This document shows, piece by piece, positions 59,613-64,000 of a DNA stretch of 64,000 nt. A program made the position numbers and the translations under genes. The notes under the pieces are model-generated. The model saw nothing but the letters and a program-made list of their open reading frames with translations. It was not told the DNA's origin and searched no databases. Every line of letters begins with the position of its first letter. Position 1 is the stretch's first letter. This stretch comes from Acidimicrobiaceae bacterium (lineage in GTDB: Bacteria > Actinomycetota > Acidimicrobiia > Acidimicrobiales > RAAP-2): NCBI GenBank assembly GCA_003153575.1, contig PLZW01000035.1, positions 176,148 through 240,147 of the forward strand. The letters are read 5' to 3'.

Positions 59613-61259
59613 CTAGCGCAGAAGGAGCAGCGTGGCCTGGTGGGCGAAGTTCAAAATGGGACCGGGGATGACCCCGAACACCACGGTGAACGCCACGCAG
59701 GTGCCGATGGCCACCTTGGTGAGAGCCGGGACCGGCACCGGTCCATGGGCCGCGACGTCGGCCTCGGGCGCAGCATCGGTCAGGACCTGGATGCTGGCCG
59801 GCTGGTCGTCGGGAGCGGACCTGGCCCCGGAGCCGTAGGTGTCCGCGGCATCCGGGCCGTTCGTGGTGCCCGCCTCGTCGTCGGGGATGTCACCCACCGG
59901 GCCGACGGGCGAGAACATGGTGACGGCCAGGCGTAGGTAGAAGAAGGCGGCGACGGCGCCGGACAGCATGGCGATGACGGCCAACGAGTAGCCCTGGTCG
60001 GCCACCGAGGCCTCGATGACACCCAGCTTGGCCAGGAAACCGGTGGTGAACGGTGCACCGGCCTGGCCGAGCAGCAGCACGGCGAACGACAGGGCCAGGA
60101 GTGGCTGGCGTTTGGCCAGCCCCCGGTAGTCGGTGATCGAGGACCGGGTGTCGCCCCGACCGGCCACCACGGTGATGACGGCGAACGTGCCGATGACCAT
60201 GAACAGGTAGGTGAACACGTAGTAGAGCGAGGCCGACACGCCCCGGGCGCTGCACGCCTCGACGCCCAAGAGGATGAAGCCGACGTGATTGATCGACGAG
60301 TAGGCCATCATCCGCTTCACGTCGCGCTGGGTCAATGCCACCACCGCTCCGAGTACCAGGCTCAGGCAGGCCAGCGCCCAGATGACGGGCTGCCAGTCGG
60401 CCCGCACGGTCGGGAAGGAGGTGACGAACACCCGTAACAGTGCGGCGAAAGCCCCGACCTTGGCCACCGCGGCCATGAACCCGGCGACCGGCGACGGCGA
60501 GCCCTCGTAGACGTCGGGCGACCACATGTGGAAGGGCACCGCGGCGATCTTGAACCCGAAGCCGACGAGCAGGAGGGCCAGTCCGCCGAGCAGGACGCCG
60601 TTGTGGACGATCACGTTGCGCGACAGGTAGTCGGCGATCTGGACCAGGTTGGTCGTGCCCGTGGCGCCGTAGGTGAGGGCGATGCCGTAGACGAAGACTG
60701 CGGAGGAGAAACCGCCGAGGACGAAGTACTTGAGCGCGGCTTCGCCCGACTCGGCCCGCCGGTGGTTGAAGGCGGCCAGCACATACAGGGCGATGGACAG
60801 GATCTCGAGGCCCAGGAAGATCACGATGAGGTCGTTGGCCGCCCCCATCATCATCGCCCCTGACGCCGACACCATGGCCAGCACGTGGAATTCGGGACCG
60901 TCGATGCCCTCGCGTCGCAGGTAGCCGTCGCCCACCAGGGCGGTCAGGAGCATGGCGATCGACACGGCGATCTGGATGAAGACGTCGAACCCGTCGAAGG
61001 CGATGGCGCCGGCGATGGTGACCGAGGGGCCGTGGGTGGCCACGTGGTCCCACTGGACGAGGGCGGCCACCAGTGCCGCGGCCGACACCGTCACGGCCAC
61101 GATGGTGCCCGACCGGGCGTCCATGATGCGCTTCAGCAGGGACGACACCACCATGAGCCCGATAGCCCCGCCCAGCATGATCAACATGGGCAGGATGCTC
61201 AGGTAGTCCACGTGCGGCACGTGGATGGTGGGTGCCGCCGAGGCCACCAGGCCGGTCAC
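59613..61259 (-). CDS. nuoN: NADH-quinone oxidoreductase subunit N
   Basis: Proton-pumping domain; KIAAVPFHMWSPDVYEGSP, VKRMMAYSSINHVGFILLG. Confidence 0.95.
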   Translation of the reverse strand: MTGLVASAAPTIHVPHVDYLSILPMLIMLGGAIGLMVVSSLLKRIMDARSGTIVAVTVSAAALVAALVQWDHVATHGPSVTIAGAIAFDGFDVFIQIAVSIAMLLTALVGDGYLRREGIDGPEFHVLAMVSASGAMMMGAANDLIVIFLGLEILSIALYVLAAFNHRRAESGEAALKYFVLGGFSSAVFVYGIALTYGATGTTNLVQIADYLSRNVIVHNGVLLGGLALLLVGFGFKIAAVPFHMWSPDVYEGSPSPVAGFMAAVAKVGAFAALLRVFVTSFPTVRADWQPVIWALACLSLVLGAVVALTQRDVKRMMAYSSINHVGFILLGVEACSARGVSASLYYVFTYLFMVIGTFAVITVVAGRGDTRSSITDYRGLAKRQPLLALSFAVLLLGQAGAPFTTGFLAKLGVIEASVADQGYSLAVIAMLSGAVAAFFYLRLAVTMFSPVGPVGDIPDDEAGTTNGPDAADTYGSGARSAPDDQPASIQVLTDAAPEADVAAHGPVPVPALTKVAIGTCVAFTVVFGVIPGPILNFAHQATLLLLR

Positions 61260-62842
61260 TTGGAGCCTCCCGTCGCCCGGTTGGCCGAGGTCGCCGACCC
61301 CGGGGTCCGGATGGCCACCACCGGGTTGCGCAGGTCGGCCGGCACCGGGGTGTGGGTGACCTGGTCCACGTGGATCACGAGGCGGTCGACCGAGGGGGTG
61401 ATCCGGTCGAGGACCGGCTTCGGGAACACGCCGAGCAGGACGATCAGCACCATCAGCGGCGCCACGATCAGGCGCTCGTTGACCGACAGGTCGCGGGTGG
61501 TGGTGTCCTCGGCGGTGGGCTCACCGTGGAAGACCTGCTGAAAGCCCCAGAGCAGGTAGATGGCGGCCACGATCAACCCGACCGAGGCGGCCACGGCCCA
61601 CCAACGGTGGGCCACGAAGGTGCCGAGGAGGATCAGGAACTCGCCCACGAAGCCGTTGAGGCCGGGCACGCCGATCGAGGCCAGCATGGCCAAGGTGAAG
61701 ACGCCGGCCAGCACCGGTGCGGGCGACTGGAGCCCCCGCAGCGAGCCGATCTGCCAGGTCTTCCGCCGCTCGTAGATCCAGCCGACCAGGATGAACAGCG
61801 TGGCCACGACCAGACCGTGGTTGACCATCTGGAGGACGCCGCCGCTCAGGCCCTGGCTGTTGAGGGCGAAGGTGCCGAGGGCGATGAAGCCGATCTGGGC
61901 CAGCGACGAGTAGGCCAACAGGCGCTTCAGGTCCCGCTGGGCGCAGGCCACCAGGGCGCCGTACACGATCCCGATGACCGCCAGGGTCAACAGCACGGGC
62001 GCCAGCGTGCGGCTGGCCTGGGGGAAGAGATTGAGGTCGAAGCGGATGACGCCGTAGGTGCCGAGCTTGGCCATGATCCCGACCAGCAGGATGGCACCGG
62101 CCGTCGGGGCCTCGGCGTAGGCGTCGGGCGACCAGGTGTGGAACGGGAAGATCGGCGCCTTCACGGCGAAGGCGGCGGTGAAGGCGCAGAACAGCAGGAC
62201 GCCCTCGGTGCCGGACAAGTGGGTGTGCATGAGCGCCGGGAGGTCGAAGGTCAGCACACCGGTCTGCGACTTGTGGATGAAGGCGATCGCCACGATCCCG
62301 ACAAGCAGGAAGGCCGAGCCGGCGAACGTGTAGACGAAGAACTTGATGGCCGCGTAGCCGCGCCGGGCGAAGCCCCACCCGCCGATGAGGAAGTAGGACG
62401 GGACCAGGGTCAACTCGAAGAACAGGAAGAACAGGATCAGGTCGAGGGAGATGAAGCTCCCCATGCACGCCGCCTCCAACAGGAGCACCCAGGCCACGAA
62501 CGCCCGGGTGTCGCGTCGGGCCCGGGCCCCCAGCATGGTGAGCGGGAACAGCACGCCCGTCAGCACGACCAGGAACAGCGAGATGCCGTCGACGCCCACC
62601 GACCAGTGGATGCCGAGCCCGGTGGCCCAATTGTGCTCACTGACCATCTGGTAGCCGGCGACGCCGGACTTGAAGGCGACCAGGACAGCGATCGACACGG
62701 TCAGCGTGACCACGGTCACGGCCACGCCCAGCGCCTCGTGGAACCAGGAGGCCACACCCTTCTTCGGGACGACGGCCACCACGGCGGCACCGATGGCCGG
62801 GACCAGCACCAGGACGGTCAGGTACGGGAAGTCGGCGGCCAT
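61256..62842 (-). CDS. nuoM: NADH-quinone oxidoreductase subunit M
   Basis: KAPIFPFHTWSPDAYAEAPTAGAILLVGIMAKLGTYG, DLKRLLAYSSLAQIGFI; start MAADFPYL at 62842. Confidence 0.95.
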   Translation of the reverse strand: MAADFPYLTVLVLVPAIGAAVVAVVPKKGVASWFHEALGVAVTVVTLTVSIAVLVAFKSGVAGYQMVSEHNWATGLGIHWSVGVDGISLFLVVLTGVLFPLTMLGARARRDTRAFVAWVLLLEAACMGSFISLDLILFFLFFELTLVPSYFLIGGWGFARRGYAAIKFFVYTFAGSAFLLVGIVAIAFIHKSQTGVLTFDLPALMHTHLSGTEGVLLFCAFTAAFAVKAPIFPFHTWSPDAYAEAPTAGAILLVGIMAKLGTYGVIRFDLNLFPQASRTLAPVLLTLAVIGIVYGALVACAQRDLKRLLAYSSLAQIGFIALGTFALNSQGLSGGVLQMVNHGLVVATLFILVGWIYERRKTWQIGSLRGLQSPAPVLAGVFTLAMLASIGVPGLNGFVGEFLILLGTFVAHRWWAVAASVGLIVAAIYLLWGFQQVFHGEPTAEDTTTRDLSVNERLIVAPLMVLIVLLGVFPKPVLDRITPSVDRLVIHVDQVTHTPVPADLRNPVVAIRTPGSATSANRATGGSK

Positions 62843-64000
62843 CAGCCCCACCACAATCGGGTCAGCATGAAGCCGAGCACCACCACGGTGCCGAAGGCGA
62901 TCCCGGCCACATAGTTGCGGACATAGCCGGTCTGGGTGCGGCGGAGCAGGGTCCCGGACCCCCGGAAGGCGCCGGCCACGCCGTTGACGGCGCCGTCGAT
63001 GATCCTGGGGTCGACGACCTCGGCACAGAAGGCGGCCAACCGCTCGCTCGGTCGACCGAAGACCGTGTCGTAGAGCTCGTTGATGTACCACGCCCCCCGC
63101 AGGAACGCCGCCTCGAGCACGGGGCGGTCCGAGCGGGTCGACCACAGACGCAGGCCGATGGCCACGAAGGCGATGGCCACCAGGGCGTCGACGATGGCGA
63201 GGATCCACAGGGCGGCCGTCGACAGGTTGTTCTGGTAGAGGGTGGCTCCGAAGACCGGGTCCACCCAGTTCGACAACGAGAACTGGCTGCTCGAGATGGC
63301 CATCACCCCGGCCACGGCCGCGAAGAACGAGAGGATCCACAGGGGCACGGTCATGACCCAGGGCGACTCGTGGGGCTCGGACGAGACGCCGTCGGCATGG
63401 TGGGCGTGGGCGGCGTCGAGTTGGACGGCTCCGTCGCCGTCGTTGGCCCAACGGTCCCTCCCGAAGAAGGCCAGGCCGGTGAGGCGGCTCATGTAGTAGG
63501 CGGTGAGGGCGGCGGTGACGATGCCCACCACCCACAGTGCCGGGTGGGCGGCCCACGTGTTGTCGAGCACGTCGCCCTTGGCCCAGAATCCGGACAGCGG
63601 GGGCACGGCGGCGATGGCCAGCCAGCCGATGGCGAAGGTGATGAAGGTGATCGGCAGGTAGGCCCGCAGGTTGCCCATCCGCTTGAGGTCCTGCTCGTCG
63701 TGGAGCCCGTGGATGACCGACCCGGCACCGAGGAAGAGCAGGCCCTTGAAGAAGGCGTGGGCCACCATCAAGAAGATGGCGGCGGTGTACGCCCCGCACC
63801 CGATGGCCAGGAACATGTAGCCGAGCTGGGACACGGTCGAGTAGGCCAGCACCTTCTTGATGTCCTGCTGGGCGCAGGCGATGGTGGCGGCCACGAAGGC
63901 CGTCGCCGCTCCCACGATGGCGATGGTCAGAGCGGCCGCCGGCGAGGCGTGGAGCAGCGGGCTGACCCGGCACAGCAGGTAGACGCCGGCGGTCACCATG
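62842..64000 (-). CDS. nuoL: NADH-quinone oxidoreductase subunit L, truncated by window edge
   Basis: MVTAGVYLLCRVSPLLHASP, DIKKVLAYSTVSQLGYMFLAIG, AHAFFKGLLFLGAGSVIH; real N-terminus lies beyond the window. Confidence 0.93.
   Translation of the reverse strand, partial: MVTAGVYLLCRVSPLLHASPAAALTIAIVGAATAFVAATIACAQQDIKKVLAYSTVSQLGYMFLAIGCGAYTAAIFLMVAHAFFKGLLFLGAGSVIHGLHDEQDLKRMGNLRAYLPITFITFAIGWLAIAAVPPLSGFWAKGDVLDNTWAAHPALWVVGIVTAALTAYYMSRLTGLAFFGRDRWANDGDGAVQLDAAHAHHADGVSSEPHESPWVMTVPLWILSFFAAVAGVMAISSSQFSLSNWVDPVFGATLYQNNLSTAALWILAIVDALVAIAFVAIGLRLWSTRSDRPVLEAAFLRGAWYINELYDTVFGRPSERLAAFCAEVVDPRIIDGAVNGVAGAFRGSGTLLRRTQTGYVRNYVAGIAFGTVVVLGFMLTRLWWG

Noticed and set aside
57798-59936. 712-aa plus-strand ORF antisense to the DUF2252 gene
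   Set aside because: Antisense shadow of a well-supported gene, no recognisable domain.

Overview
High-GC actinobacterial chromosomal window (gene families and the bcc-aa3 respiratory layout suggest an Acidimicrobiia-like organism; this is inference). It is densely coding, about 63 supported protein genes. Backbone genes: an ABC exporter pair, a sphingosine-1-phosphate-lyase-like PLP enzyme, a DHA2-type MFS transporter, GH1 glycosidase, thiolase/enoyl-CoA hydratase, TatA, an MBL alkyl-sulfatase-like enzyme, cytochrome c oxidase ctaC-ctaD-ctaF (+), ctaE-qcrC-qcrA-qcrB (-), a HelD/UvrD-like helicase, a hemE-hemH-hemG/Y-lnt overlapping operon, acetyl-CoA synthetase, a very large metallophosphoesterase-like/MprF-like fusion, a ClC channel module flanked by two SHOCT paralogues, glutamate decarboxylase, a DUF2252 protein, and nuoL-nuoM-nuoN at the right end. 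Two accessory segments (about 15-22 kb, between the two respiratory clusters, and about 47-56 kb) carry small VOC/DinB/SDR/SnoaL/ASCH-type genes. Main observations: (1) a 17-bp tandem duplication between the MFS gene and a DUF5522 gene that creates a relay of two 6-aa mini-ORFs joined by ATGA overlaps; (2) an ECF41-type sigma factor/carboxymuconolactone decarboxylase operon with a near-canonical ECF41 promoter; (3) a 1096-aa MprF-like protein with a degenerate metallophosphoesterase N-domain; (4) a ClC channel operon with an unlisted 32-aa TM microprotein and a channel-like protein with a degenerate K+ filter, bracketed by duplicated SHOCT proteins; (5) a stand-alone membrane-anchored SecD-P1-like domain; (6) paired palindromic operator-like repeats upstream of a secreted protein. 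I saw no tRNA, rRNA, CRISPR array or transposase. No searches were run; family calls are from motif recognition in the supplied translations.
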